Positions 32,996-40,941 are shown, counted from the stretch's first letter. The stretch is 64,000 nucleotides of DNA from Nocardiopsis suaedae (GCF_027706745.1 NZ_JAQFWP010000024.1:22579-86578), one strand, 5' to 3'. Program-made: numbers and translations. The notes: a model not told the origin generated them from the letters alone.

Positions 32996-33120
32996 GGGGC
33001 ACCTCCGGTAGGGCAGGGGGCGGGGGCGACCGACAAGGTGTCGGTCACGGCACCGGCGGGGGAGGGCGGCCGGGGATTGCAAGAGCCGCTGGCCTTGGCC
33101 GGGGCGTGCGGGAGGTTCAT
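32992..33120 (-). CDS. Possible 42-residue peptide
   Basis: The frame is bounded by ATGA overlaps with both neighbours, which suggests coupled translation. The peptide is Pro/Ala/Ser-rich (MNLPHAPAKASGSCNP and on) with two Cys. There is no motif. Only the overlaps argue for coding. Confidence 0.4.
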   Translation of the reverse strand: MNLPHAPAKASGSCNPRPPSPAGAVTDTLSVAPAPCPTGGAP

Positions 33121-33284
33121 CGCGGGGCCCGCTTCCGGTCGGTGACCAGCCGCATGACCTCGGCGGCGTGGCGCTGGCAGATCTGGATGGCCTTGGGGTC
33201 GGGGTCGAGGGCCTCGCCGGTGCAGCGTTTGCCACGGGCGGTGAGCACGCGGCAGGTCGTCCTCGGTGCGGTGGTGGCGTTCAT
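33117..33284 (-). CDS. 55-residue Cys/His protein
   Basis: The ATG at 33284 follows GGAAGGGA at 6-7 nt. The product has four candidate zinc ligands: C11, C21, C36 and H39 (CRVLTARGKRCTGE ... ICQRH). The same pattern of small Cys/His proteins occurs in many actinophages. It lies in the micro-ORF chain and overlaps the next ORF by 4 bp. Confidence 0.6.
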   Translation of the reverse strand: MNATTAPRTTCRVLTARGKRCTGEALDPDPKAIQICQRHAAEVMRLVTDRKRAPR

Positions 33285-33331
33285 CGGTCGATCCCTTCCT
33301 GTGGTGCGTCTCGGGACGGTGGGGGCCTGCT

Positions 33332-33586
33332 TCAGCGGGTGGTGTCGGTGAGGTGGTCGAGGACCTGTTCGGCGCGGGGGCGCACGTCCTCAGGGACGTG
33401 TTCGCGGGCCAGGAGTCGGCGGGCGGCTGTCTGGGTTCGGGTCTCGGCGAGTACGACCGCGGCCACGAGCAGGGCCTTGCGGTCGAGGCTTCCGCCGGGG
33501 TGGTCGGCGGCGCGTTGCCGGAGCGCGGCGGCGAGCTGCCGGTTGCCGGGGGCATCGGCGGCAGGGGGCCGCGGTGGTGCGTTCAT
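33332..33586 (-). CDS. Small helical protein
   Basis: The ATG at 33586 gives 84 residues; upstream lies an 18-residue mini-ORF (ATG near 33640 after AGGAG) whose stop overlaps this start. The protein is helical with ALRQRAADHPGGSLDRKALL and a later RLLAREHVPEDVRPRAEQVL. No family is recognised. It is likely translated by coupling from the leader ORF. Confidence 0.55.
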   Translation of the reverse strand: MNAPPRPPAADAPGNRQLAAALRQRAADHPGGSLDRKALLVAAVVLAETRTQTAARRLLAREHVPEDVRPRAEQVLDHLTDTTR

Positions 33587-33696
33587 GCGGCGGGCCCCCG
33601 AGTCCTTCTTGGAGGGGAGCAGGCGGGCGTGGTGTCCATGAAGGCTCCTGTGGTTGTGGGGGGCGTCGGCAGCCGCATGGGGCGTGTGCGATGCCT

Positions 33697-33759
33697 GCGC
33701 AAGGCGCGCACGCACGCATGGGCTTATAGGTGCCCATGCGTGCGTGCGCGCCTTTGCGC
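33697..33759. repeat. Long inverted repeat in the early intergenic region
   Basis: Arms at 33697-33723 and 33732-33759 are complementary over 27 of 28 positions (one bulge) with an 8-nt loop. They are rich in alternating GC/AC/AT dinucleotides (GCGCGCACGCACGCATG). Just beside it are a hairpin CCCCGCG...CGCGGGG (33765-33789) and GCGCATGC/GCATGCGC (33787-33810). The site lies after the RecA-like gene and before a new operon, so a terminator, operator or origin is possible. Confidence 0.75.
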
Positions 33760-33812
33760 GTTGGCCCCGCGCAGAGTGCGCACGCGGGGCGCATGCGCGG
33801 CATGCGCGCAGG

Positions 33813-35024
33813 TCATTCGGCATTTCCGCCCCCCTCGGGCTCGGTGTTGACCCACAGGGCAGCGAAGCCGTCCGTACCGGCTTCACGCGCATGACCTGCG
33901 CGCATGAGTTTCGTCAGCGCATCCTGGATCGTGCGCTTCTTCAGAGGGGGCCCGGCGGCCGTGTCGGCGGCGAGCTGGTCGCCGATCGCCAGGACCGTCA
34001 GCGGCCCCGACGCGGACGCGAGAACCTTCTTGATCCGCCGCTGGGAGGGTGACATCCCGTCATCGGGTGTATCGTCGTCCTCGCCTTGGTCGTCGGACTT
34101 CTCGATGCTGTACTTGAGCGGACTGGTGAGGTCGGTGGGGTCTTGGGCCACGACCCGCCGGACGAGGTTCACGTCGGTCTCGGGGATCTCGTCGCCCTTG
34201 AAGCTCCACTTGAGCCGCACCGTCGTTTCGGTGGTCTGCGGGTCGGTGCGGGCGTTGAGTACGGACACGGCGATCAGGACGCGCCCCCAGGCGCCGGGGC
34301 CGACTCCGCTTGAGCGGTGGTGTCCCTTCCCTTCGCCGGTCTTGTTCCAGTGGTGGGCGAGCAGCAGGCTCGCACTGTTCGCCTGCGCGACCGCCTGGAT
34401 GCTGCCGAGCATGGCGCCCATGGCGTAGAGGTCGGCCCCGTTGGCGCCCCCGGCAGCCAGGTACAGCGGGTCGATGATGCAGAGGGCAGGGCTGTACTCG
34501 TCGAGGTCCGCGGCGATCAGGCTGAGGTGCGCCTTGTCGTTGAGCTGGGGCGCCCGGAAGCACAGCCGGATCGGTAGCGCGTCGACCTGCTCTCGCGTGA
34601 GCCCCTTGTGCATGCCGATGGCCCGGATCCGGCGCAGCATCTTGGCGTCGCTGCCTTCCCCGAGGAACACCAGGACCCCGCCCGGCGCGCGACAAGGGAA
34701 CTGCCCCTGCCAGTCCAGCCCGGAGGCGCACGAGACGGCGGCGTCGAGGATGGCCCAGGTCTTGCCCGCCTTGTCCTCGGCCGCCAGGACCCCGTAGTCA
34801 CCGGCGACCCACACCGGTTCGAAGAGGAACGGGCGGGGCGGCCGGGAGTCGACGTCGGCGGCCACCTCGGCCAGGCTCCGGATGACGAGCCCGCCGAGGT
34901 CCGGTGCCGCTTGCGGCTGGGCGGCATCGGGGCCGTCCGGTGGCTCCTCGGGGGTGTGCGGAACCTCCAGGCCGTGCTGGGCGTACACGCCGCGCAGTAG
35001 CTCCTCGGAGACGTCGGTGCTCAC
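33813..35024 (-). CDS. RecA-like ATPase/helicase of the replication module
   Basis: A GTG at 35024 overlaps the primase-polymerase stop (GTGA). The 403-residue protein has a RecA-like ATPase core: AAEDKAGKTWAIL at ~81-93 (Walker A), LCIIDPLY at ~181-188 (Walker B), and SLLLAHHWNKTGEGKGHH at ~217. The C-terminal ~70 residues form a winged-helix part (SQRRIKKVLASASGPLTV then LKKRTIQDALTKLMRAGH). This is the RepA/AAA_25 group that works as a replicative helicase or helicase loader. The adjacent primase-polymerase makes a compact replication pair. Confidence 0.85.
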   Translation of the reverse strand: MSTDVSEELLRGVYAQHGLEVPHTPEEPPDGPDAAQPQAAPDLGGLVIRSLAEVAADVDSRPPRPFLFEPVWVAGDYGVLAAEDKAGKTWAILDAAVSCASGLDWQGQFPCRAPGGVLVFLGEGSDAKMLRRIRAIGMHKGLTREQVDALPIRLCFRAPQLNDKAHLSLIAADLDEYSPALCIIDPLYLAAGGANGADLYAMGAMLGSIQAVAQANSASLLLAHHWNKTGEGKGHHRSSGVGPGAWGRVLIAVSVLNARTDPQTTETTVRLKWSFKGDEIPETDVNLVRRVVAQDPTDLTSPLKYSIEKSDDQGEDDDTPDDGMSPSQRRIKKVLASASGPLTVLAIGDQLAADTAAGPPLKKRTIQDALTKLMRAGHAREAGTDGFAALWVNTEPEGGGNAE

Positions 35025-35905
35025 CTGCCCCCCTTGCGCAGGCCGGAGCCGATGGTGCCGTTGTGGGGTCCGGTGCCGATCTCCCGCAGCGGGAGGCCGG
35101 TGTGCTGGGCGGCGGCCGCTAGGGCGTCGTAGGCGACCTGTTCGGTGATCTCGCCGCGGGCGACCATCTCTCCGGCCTTGCAGGCGGCCCAGTGCAGGGC
35201 GGCGTTGCGGCCGCCTTCCTGGCTGTCGAGCACGGTGTCGACGAGGCCGCGCAGGCGCCGGTGGGAGATGTGGTCGAAGTCCCGCGGGTCGGCCTCGGGG
35301 CGGGGCTGCTCCGGCGGGCGGATGATCTTCAACAGGCCGGGGTGAACCTCGTCGCGCGGCGCGGTGGGGAAGTCGAACCGCCAGGTGTAGGGCTGCCCGG
35401 TGCGCGGGTGGGCCGAAGGGGCGGCGACGATGTAGCCGCCGTCGGCCTTGACGTCGACCTTGTGCCCGGCCCGCCCGGCGCCGGAGGGGACGTAGCCGCC
35501 CGGGTGGCGGTAGCACAGGTGCCACCCGCCCGATCCGGTGCGCTGGGCTCTGGTCTCCCGGAGGATGCCCGCCTCCATCATCTGCGCCATGGTCTCCAGG
35601 CCCTCGGGCGGGTCGACGTCGATGACGACGAGGTCGGACACGGCGCCGGTGCGGATGGCCAGCAGCCCGTCGGGGTTCTGGGCGAGCATGGCGTCGACGC
35701 GGTCCATGTCGTCGGTGGCGGCGTAGAGGCCGTGGCAGGTCAGGCAGGTGCACGCCTCCATCTCCTCGGGCGTGCGGTGCCCTTCCCGGCAGGGGCGGCA
35801 GTTCGCCAGGGGCGCCTTGCCGGGGCCGAGCACGAACACCTTCTCCCCGTTGTCGATGTAGGTGATCGCGTAGTCGCGGCGCGATGCTGGGTTCTCGGGG
35901 ATCAC
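35021..35905 (-). CDS. Bifunctional DNA primase-polymerase
   Basis: The 294-residue protein has the prim-pol domain with catalytic motif DLVVIDVDPPEG (aspartates near 96 and 98) and SGGWHLCYRHP with H129. Near the N-terminus a Cys/His cluster (CRPCREGH ... CTCLTC) probably binds zinc. It would start phage DNA synthesis. A GTG start overlaps the upstream stop, and the RecA-like ATPase follows with a 4-bp overlap. Length is shorter than fused primase-helicases because the helicase is separate here. Confidence 0.88.
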   Translation of the reverse strand: MIPENPASRRDYAITYIDNGEKVFVLGPGKAPLANCRPCREGHRTPEEMEACTCLTCHGLYAATDDMDRVDAMLAQNPDGLLAIRTGAVSDLVVIDVDPPEGLETMAQMMEAGILRETRAQRTGSGGWHLCYRHPGGYVPSGAGRAGHKVDVKADGGYIVAAPSAHPRTGQPYTWRFDFPTAPRDEVHPGLLKIIRPPEQPRPEADPRDFDHISHRRLRGLVDTVLDSQEGGRNAALHWAACKAGEMVARGEITEQVAYDALAAAAQHTGLPLREIGTGPHNGTIGSGLRKGGR

Positions 35906-36288
35906 TGCGCACCCCCCGACTCCAGGCCGCCCGTGTCGGCCATGCGGCGGCGGGCCGCTTCGCGGATCCGGCGGTGCTCGGCGTCGTGGGCGCGGAACTC
36001 TCGTCCTTGGCGGGCGGCCAGGCGCACGTGCTCGGAGAGGCCGGCCACGGCCTTGCCCCCGGCGATCACCGTGATGTCGGTGGCCTCGGCGAGGTGGTCG
36101 GCGAGCGGGACGAGCGCCCAGGGGGCGACGTAGTCGACGTTGCCCCGGAACAGGAGCGTGACCGGCGCCCCGGGCAGGGCGTGGTCCATGGAGAGCGCCG
36201 CCCGGCGTGCGGCCCGGTCGTCGAGGATCCCGTCGGCGCAGACGTGGATCTCGACCAGGTAGTGGCTGTTGATGGTCAGGTCGTCCAT
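35902..36288 (-). CDS. Unknown early protein
   Basis: The ATG at 36288 gives 128 residues. The protein alternates strands and helices (VEIHVCADGIL, TLLFRGNVDYVAPWALVPLA, ITVIAGGKAVAGL), a pattern like an STAS or Rossmann-like small domain. No conserved catalytic motif is seen. It is coupled to the primase-polymerase gene and is part of the replication operon. Confidence 0.6.
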   Translation of the reverse strand: MDDLTINSHYLVEIHVCADGILDDRAARRAALSMDHALPGAPVTLLFRGNVDYVAPWALVPLADHLAEATDITVIAGGKAVAGLSEHVRLAARQGREFRAHDAEHRRIREAARRRMADTGGLESGGAQ

Positions 36289-36326
36289 CGGATTCCCCCT
36301 GTGGTGTCGCGGTCGGTCAGCCGGAC

Positions 36327-36359
36327 GGGGCCGCCGAAGCGCAGGGCTTCGGCGGCCCC
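36327..36359 (-). terminator. Hairpin inside the early region
   Basis: Arms GGGGCCGCCGAAG and CTTCGGCGGCCCC surround 7 nt. It lies between genes of the same direction and may reduce transcription into the primase-polymerase operon. Confidence 0.7.
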
Positions 36360-36365
36360 AGGGGG

Positions 36366-36713
36366 TCACCCGGTGGCGGCCGGGGTGCGGTCGTGGCGCC
36401 TGTACTCGGCGATGACCTCGGGGGCGGCGCGTTCTGCGGCCGCGATGACCTCGTCCAGGTCGGTGTCGGGGCCGATCATGGTCACGATGTACTCGTGCCA
36501 GGTGCCGTCCGGGGCCAGGGCGCTGCCGTAGCCGAACCGCCAGAAGTCGCTGGTCTCCTCGTCGTCCCAGCGGTCGGCGCCGGGCACCAGGCCCAGCAGG
36601 AGGCGTTGCCCGCAGGCCAGGTCGAGGATCCCGACGTGGCCGCTGGCGTGTTCGGACCAGTCGATGGGGTGATCCACCACGGTGAAGGGGCCGGAGAGGG
36701 TCGTCGGGGTCAT
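36366..36713 (-). CDS. Unknown early protein
   Basis: The 115-residue product begins with a beta-rich part (SGPFTVVDHPIDWSEHA, then GILDLACGQRLLLGLVPG) and ends in a helix (DLDEVIAAAERAAPEVIAEY). No family is recognised. It overlaps the DinD-like gene by 4 bp (ATGA), so it is translated with it. Confidence 0.6.
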   Translation of the reverse strand: MTPTTLSGPFTVVDHPIDWSEHASGHVGILDLACGQRLLLGLVPGADRWDDEETSDFWRFGYGSALAPDGTWHEYIVTMIGPDTDLDEVIAAAERAAPEVIAEYRRHDRTPAATG

Positions 36714-37429
36714 CGGACGACCTCCTCGAACGCCTGGGCGAGCACGTCCGCCGGATAGGTGTTGACCGAGCCGAAGGTCGCGTCCTGCCGCTTGACGGGC
36801 TCCTCGCCGCGGGAGCGCAGGATCCTGCCCGCCACGGCTCCGACCCTCTGCAGGTGAGGGCGGTTGGTGGGGCGACCGTTGAGCTTGGCGTAGCCCAGGG
36901 CGGTGAACCAGTCGTGCTTGCCTTCGATCGCGGCGACCTTGGCTTCGGTGACGTCCTGGCGGCCTTCGACGGCGACGATGCGCTGCCGGTCCTCGCGAAG
37001 CCGGTCGATCATCCCCTGCAGGACGTCGAGGTCGTCCCCGGTCGGCTTCTGCTCGGCGACCTCGGCTTCGCGGGTGCGGACCGCGAAGTACGCCTGTGCG
37101 GCGGCGACCTCGGGCTTGTTGGGGTCGCCGTTCATCGCCACCAGGTAGGCCGCGAACCGGGTCAGCTTGAAGTCTTGCCGCCGCTGGCCGAGGTTTCGGG
37201 ATCCCGAAACCTCATTGGCCTCCCGGAACGCATCATCGGTGTCGACGCCCTGGTTTCGGGCCGACGCCATGGCGCGCTCGATCGCGGGCTTGAGGTTCTT
37301 CCACTGGGCGTAGGCCATGAGGGCCTGGAGCTTGCGGGCGCGCCAGATCTCGGCGCCGTCGGCGTCGACCTCCTTGATCGAGTCGAACGGCGTAGCGCCG
37401 GGCGCGGGAATGGTGATGGTGCTGGACAT
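36710..37429 (-). CDS. DinD-like/BRO-family protein with Bro-type C-terminal domain
   Basis: The 239-residue protein has an N-terminal domain like DNA-damage-inducible protein D: PFDSIKEVDADGAEIWRARK, then LGQRRQDFKLTRFAAYLVAM and AAAQAYFAVRTREAEVAEQ. The C-terminal ~70 residues (HDWFTALGYAKLNGRP to LAQAFEEVVR) match the same part of the Bro-N protein at 31654-32328. The N-terminal domains differ, so the two are domain-swapped relatives. It is the second gene of the early operon after the HTH gene and may be an antirepressor. Confidence 0.82.
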   Translation of the reverse strand: MSSTITIPAPGATPFDSIKEVDADGAEIWRARKLQALMAYAQWKNLKPAIERAMASARNQGVDTDDAFREANEVSGSRNLGQRRQDFKLTRFAAYLVAMNGDPNKPEVAAAQAYFAVRTREAEVAEQKPTGDDLDVLQGMIDRLREDRQRIVAVEGRQDVTEAKVAAIEGKHDWFTALGYAKLNGRPTNRPHLQRVGAVAGRILRSRGEEPVKRQDATFGSVNTYPADVLAQAFEEVVR

Positions 37430-37550
37430 GCTGCTTCCCCCCGGAAGTCAGATGTGCGAAGCCGCCGCTCGGCGCTGTGGGCGCGATGGGCGGCTGGGGA
37501 GAGCAGGCGGCGGGCGCCTGCGGCGGCGGCTCGGGGCCGCATGGCAGGCG

Positions 37551-37811
37551 TCAGGCGGAGGCGCGGTCGAGGGAGCGCTGCTCCTCGATGTAGGCCACGA
37601 CCTCGCTGCGGTAGGCCACGATGCGGCGGTTCATGCGGAACAGGTAGGGCGCGCGGCCCTGGTTCCGCAGCCAGCGCAGGGAGGCTTCGGAGGTGCGCAT
37701 GAGCTCAGCGACCTCGGGGAGCAGCAGGAGCCGGTCGTCGACACGGTTGTTCGAGGTCACGGCGGGTCCGCCTGAATGCGGTTGGGGTGCTCCTGTAGCC
37801 TGGGTGCGCAT
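37551..37811 (-). CDS. Small HTH protein (excisionase/AlpA type), first early gene
   Basis: The ATG at 37811 is preceded by TTGGAGTCCGGGT, a plausible ribosome site, giving 86 residues; a GTG at 37760 is the alternative. The HTH_17 core is LLLLPEVAELMRTSEASLRWL then RNQGRAPYLFRMNRRIVAYR. Proteins of this type act as excisionases or early regulators. It is the first gene of the minus-strand early operon, facing the repressor across the control region. Confidence 0.72.
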   Translation of the reverse strand: MRTQATGAPQPHSGGPAVTSNNRVDDRLLLLPEVAELMRTSEASLRWLRNQGRAPYLFRMNRRIVAYRSEVVAYIEEQRSLDRASA

Positions 37812-38322
37812 ACCCGGACTCCAATCATTGCCTGGCGAGGCGGTTGGTGGGTTGTGCATCGGGCCCCGCGGCTGCCACTGCGGGGCCCTTTCTTGTACGC
37901 CAGGGGGTCTGCCAACCACCCCGGCTAGGTCGCTGCGAGGCGCCATCTTGGGGCCTCACGGAACGACCATAACCCACGTCAACCCCACCCGCCACGCCAA
38001 GGTGGCAGCGTGGCGTTCAATAGCTTGGGCAGTGGTGTGCAGGTAGCTGTCTGACCTGCATGTTCGAGCTTCCGTAAGGATTTTCGACTGATCTGACGTG
38101 CTGGAACGCCGGGCGTGTCGCGGATGTGCGCTTCTGTTGCACTCGCCCGATCTTTGGCTGGCCCTCGGCCTGGCGGCCCCCTGTGCATAGATTGGACCTA
38201 ACTTGGCTCTGCCTTGCACATAGTTGCCCAACGCTGCACACTGTTGCAGAGGGATACTGAGGGCTGCTGGCCTCTGCTCCTCGCTGCGCTTCGATGCAGC
38301 CCGACTCCTTGAGAGGAACCCC
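37812..38322. promoter_or_regulatory. Lysis-lysogeny control region
   Basis: This 511-bp divergent gap carries promoters in both directions. It contains a hairpin (37861-37888, arms GGGCCCCGC/GCGGGGCCC, then TTTCTT on the plus strand). It also holds at least two copies of TGCACA-N3-TTGC (38215-38227 and 38235-38247), 20 bp apart. The second is part of the dyad CTGCA...TGCAG. These are candidate repressor operators. The segment 38050-38260 is AT-richer than most of the prophage. I could not place -10 boxes securely. Confidence 0.55.
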
Positions 38323-39399
38323 ATGGCAAGCTCCATCGGCGCTCTACTGCGCGAGCGTCGGCAAGAGATCAACGTGAGCCAGAGCGATCTGGCCTGGCTG
38401 GCGCGCGTCTCTCGCGGCACCGTCTCCAACCTTGAACGCGAGAAGGGGGAGGCAGTCAGCTACATCGCCACGAGCAAGGTCGCTTCCGCTCTGGGGGTGC
38501 ACAACGAGGGGTGGCGTCCTGAGGGGGGCAGCTTGGAGCCCACCGTCGAAGCCCAACTCCTACGACGGATGATCGCCTGCATCCTTGAGATCCGCGACGG
38601 CGTCGAGGGGGCCGAGGGAGACCGGCATGCTGCTCGCCGTATCGCCGATGCCCTCACTAAGTTCGTAGACCGCTTTGAAGACGAAGACGTTTTTGATGTG
38701 GATGATGAAGCGCGATATGCCAGGGATGAGCTCGCGAATGCCGTGGCGATCAGGCTTGATGAACGCAGGCCAGCCGATGCGGCGGTCATCTCATTCTTCG
38801 AGGACCTTGGGTGGTCTCCAGACGACCGTCTTCTCCCTCAGGCGGAATACGTACTGGAAAATGCGGCGTCTAGGACTCCGGAGTCCACGTTCGACGTAAA
38901 GCGCCAGGGTGCGTTGCGCCCGGAGAGGAGCTCATCGAGTCAATCAGCTATCTACGAGATGCTCAAGCATGTTCAGCAGCGTATCGACCAGCTCACCGAG
39001 CAACACATGAAGGTTGTCGGTGCTTTCCAACGGCTCCCGTTGCGCGTCCAACATGAGATCATGAACGGAACTGTCGCTGACTCAAGCGTTACCGACATTG
39101 CCGGTGGAACGGCGGTGCAGCTCTTCATGCGAAAGGATGAGACCGGAGTAGATCTCGTTCATACAATCCTTGACCTGAAATCGTGGGAGCAGATATCCAC
39201 GCTGACTCAAGACGTGTTTGAAGCGGCCAATAAGAGGGGTGTGGATCTTTTGACCGACCCTGTTGCCGTTTTTGATGTCGTGCAGATGCTTCTTCTGGAT
39301 TATGCCACTTCCCCCGATGCTCGTGACCGATTGAAGCAGGATAATCCTGAGCGGTATGAGTACCTGAAGAAGCAGTATCCCGACAAGTTCCCGGACTAG
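38323..39399 (+). CDS. Prophage repressor (XRE-type, CI-like)
   Basis: The ATG at 38323 follows GAGAGGAAC. The 358-residue protein begins with an HTH domain (~1-65): ALLRERRQEINVSQSDLAWL then VSRGTVSNLEREKGEAVSYI. The remaining ~290 residues are helical and unassigned; there is no LexA-type peptidase motif. GC content is clearly lower than in neighbouring genes. It sits beside the integrase and opposite the early operon, which is the normal position of the immunity repressor. Because no cleavage domain is visible, induction may rely on the Bro-N or DinD-like antirepressors. Confidence 0.78.
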   Translation: MASSIGALLRERRQEINVSQSDLAWLARVSRGTVSNLEREKGEAVSYIATSKVASALGVHNEGWRPEGGSLEPTVEAQLLRRMIACILEIRDGVEGAEGDRHAARRIADALTKFVDRFEDEDVFDVDDEARYARDELANAVAIRLDERRPADAAVISFFEDLGWSPDDRLLPQAEYVLENAASRTPESTFDVKRQGALRPERSSSSQSAIYEMLKHVQQRIDQLTEQHMKVVGAFQRLPLRVQHEIMNGTVADSSVTDIAGGTAVQLFMRKDETGVDLVHTILDLKSWEQISTLTQDVFEAANKRGVDLLTDPVAVFDVVQMLLLDYATSPDARDRLKQDNPERYEYLKKQYPDKFPD

Positions 39400-39422
39400 T
39401 CTGGGAATGCAGGAGGTTGCTG

Positions 39423-40799
39423 ATGGCGAGACCGAGTAGCGGCCAGGCGGTCAAGCGCTGCGCGTGCCGCGACCCCGAGACCGGCAAGCAGCTCGGCACC
39501 CGGTGCCCAGAGCTGTCGAAGCGGGGCCACGGCAAGTGGTGGGGTCGCTACACAGCCCCCGCTGGCCCCAATGGCAAACGGCGCCGCCCCTGGGTCGGCC
39601 CGTTCGACACCAAGACCCAGGCCCTGGAGAAGGTGCGCGACGCCCTCACCGACGCCGACGCCATCGGCTTCGTCCCCGACCGCAACGTCACAGTGACCGC
39701 CTACCTGCGCGGCTGGCTCGACTCCAAGAAGAAGCTCAAGGCCTCCACCCTGGACTCCTACCGCGAGGCCGTCGAGCTCTACTACATCCCCGCCCTGGGC
39801 CACCTGAAGCTGATCGACCTGCGCGACCACCACCTGGCCGAGCTCTACCGCGCCATTGGGCAGATCAACCGGCCCATGGAGGACGGTGAGCAGCCCTCGG
39901 AGGTACTACGGCGCCTCGTGGCCGCCAGGGCCCTCTCGAAGAGGAAGCTTGCCGAGGGCGAGAAGCCGTCCCTGAAGCGTCAGCGTCCGTTGTCCGCGGC
40001 GCGTATCCGCCGGATCCACGCCGTCATCTCCTCGGCGCTGGGCACCGCCAAGAAGCGCAAGCTGATCTCGGTGAACCCCGCCGACTTCGTCGAACTGCCC
40101 CGCGTGGCCAAGACCAAGCCGCAGGTGTGGACCAACGAGCGCGTCACCCGCTGGCAGCAGACCGGCAAGCGCCCCGCCCGGGTGATGGTGTGGACCCCCC
40201 AGCTCGCAGGCGCCTTCCTGGACTTCTGCGAGCAGCGCGAGGACCGCCTGTACCCGCTGCTCCACCTGGTGGCCACGCGCGGCCTGCGCCGCGGCGAGGT
40301 GGCCTCGGCGCTGTGGGTCGACACCGACCTGGACGGCGCCAAGACCATGAGCGTGCTCGCCGGCCCCGAGGACGACGACGAAGGGCCCAAGACGGAGAAG
40401 TCGGTGCGCACCTTCAGCCTGGACGAGGCGAACATCGCTCTGCTGCGGCGCTGGCGCAAGCAGCAGGAGGCCGAGCGCTCGGCGGCCGGCGAGGACTGGA
40501 TCGACTCGGGGCGGATCTTCACCCGCCCCGACGGCTCCCCGCTGCGCGAGGACTACCTGTCGCGGCACTTCCTACACCTGGTGGAGGCGGCGGGGCTCCC
40601 GCCGATCCGCTTCCACGACCTCAGGCACTGCTCGGCGAGCTTCGCCCTGGCGGCCGGGGTGGACATGAAGGTGGTCTCGGCGACGCTGGGGCACGCCCGG
40701 TACAGCTTCACCGCGGACACTTACACGAGCGTGGTCCCCGAGGTGGCGGCGGCCGCCGCCGAGGCGACCACGGCGATCATCCCGCGGGGACCCCGTTGA
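39423..40799 (+). CDS. int: Tyrosine-type integrase
   Basis: The ATG at 39423 follows AGGAGG at 6 nt. The 458-residue protein has an N-terminal Cys-rich/arm-binding part (CACRDPETGKQLGTRCPEL), a core-binding helical domain (~85-200) and the catalytic domain. The active-site residues are R289 (TRGLRRGE), H398 and R401 (FHDLRHCSA), H424 (LGHARYSF) and Y434 (DTYTSVV), and the complete set is present. It would recombine the tRNA-Ser 3' end with attP. The gene ends 72 bp before the right attachment repeat. Confidence 0.95.
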   Translation: MARPSSGQAVKRCACRDPETGKQLGTRCPELSKRGHGKWWGRYTAPAGPNGKRRRPWVGPFDTKTQALEKVRDALTDADAIGFVPDRNVTVTAYLRGWLDSKKKLKASTLDSYREAVELYYIPALGHLKLIDLRDHHLAELYRAIGQINRPMEDGEQPSEVLRRLVAARALSKRKLAEGEKPSLKRQRPLSAARIRRIHAVISSALGTAKKRKLISVNPADFVELPRVAKTKPQVWTNERVTRWQQTGKRPARVMVWTPQLAGAFLDFCEQREDRLYPLLHLVATRGLRRGEVASALWVDTDLDGAKTMSVLAGPEDDDEGPKTEKSVRTFSLDEANIALLRRWRKQQEAERSAAGEDWIDSGRIFTRPDGSPLREDYLSRHFLHLVEAAGLPPIRFHDLRHCSASFALAAGVDMKVVSATLGHARYSFTADTYTSVVPEVAAAAAEATTAIIPRGPR

Positions 40800-40846
40800 G
40801 ACCGAATGGACTCACGTCGGACTCACACAGCCACCGCTACACAAGG

Positions 40847-40877
40847 AAGGGGCCCGGCGCTGCGCACCGGACCCCTT
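40847..40877 (+). terminator. Hairpin at the right prophage end
   Basis: Arms AAGGGG-CCCGG and CCGG-A-CCCCTT enclose about 9 nt. It follows the integrase and also lies downstream of the tRNA on the other strand, so it replaces the original tRNA terminator. Confidence 0.6.
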
Positions 40878-40941
40878 CTGACCTGCGGAGGATGAGGGAT
40901 TCGAACCCTCGATCGGGTTGCCCCGAAACCGCATTAGCAGT
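40872..40941. repeat. Prophage attachment site, right copy
   Basis: Identical over 70 bp to 1418-1487. It covers the 3' half of the functional tRNA-Ser gene plus 14 bp beyond its 3' end. The phage contributes this copy, which restores the tRNA. Confidence 0.92.

Larger units (their letters stand above)
1418..40941. mobile_element. Complete siphovirus-type prophage in tRNA-Ser(GCT)
   Basis: The element is bounded by the 70-bp direct repeats and carries an integrase next to the right end, a repressor and divergent control region, a primase-polymerase replication module, a full late region (HNH, TerS, TerL, portal, capsid, tail, endolysin, holin) and a cargo block at the left end. The tail tape measure, tail tube and frameshifted chaperones indicate a long non-contractile tail. 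No essential module is visibly broken. The one secondary insertion is an IS110 element in the cargo between small genes, so the prophage may still be inducible. Total size is about 39.5 kb. Confidence 0.93.

Noticed and set aside
38323..39399. LexA-type self-cleaving repressor
   Set aside because: No Ser/Lys peptidase motif is visible in the C-terminal part.
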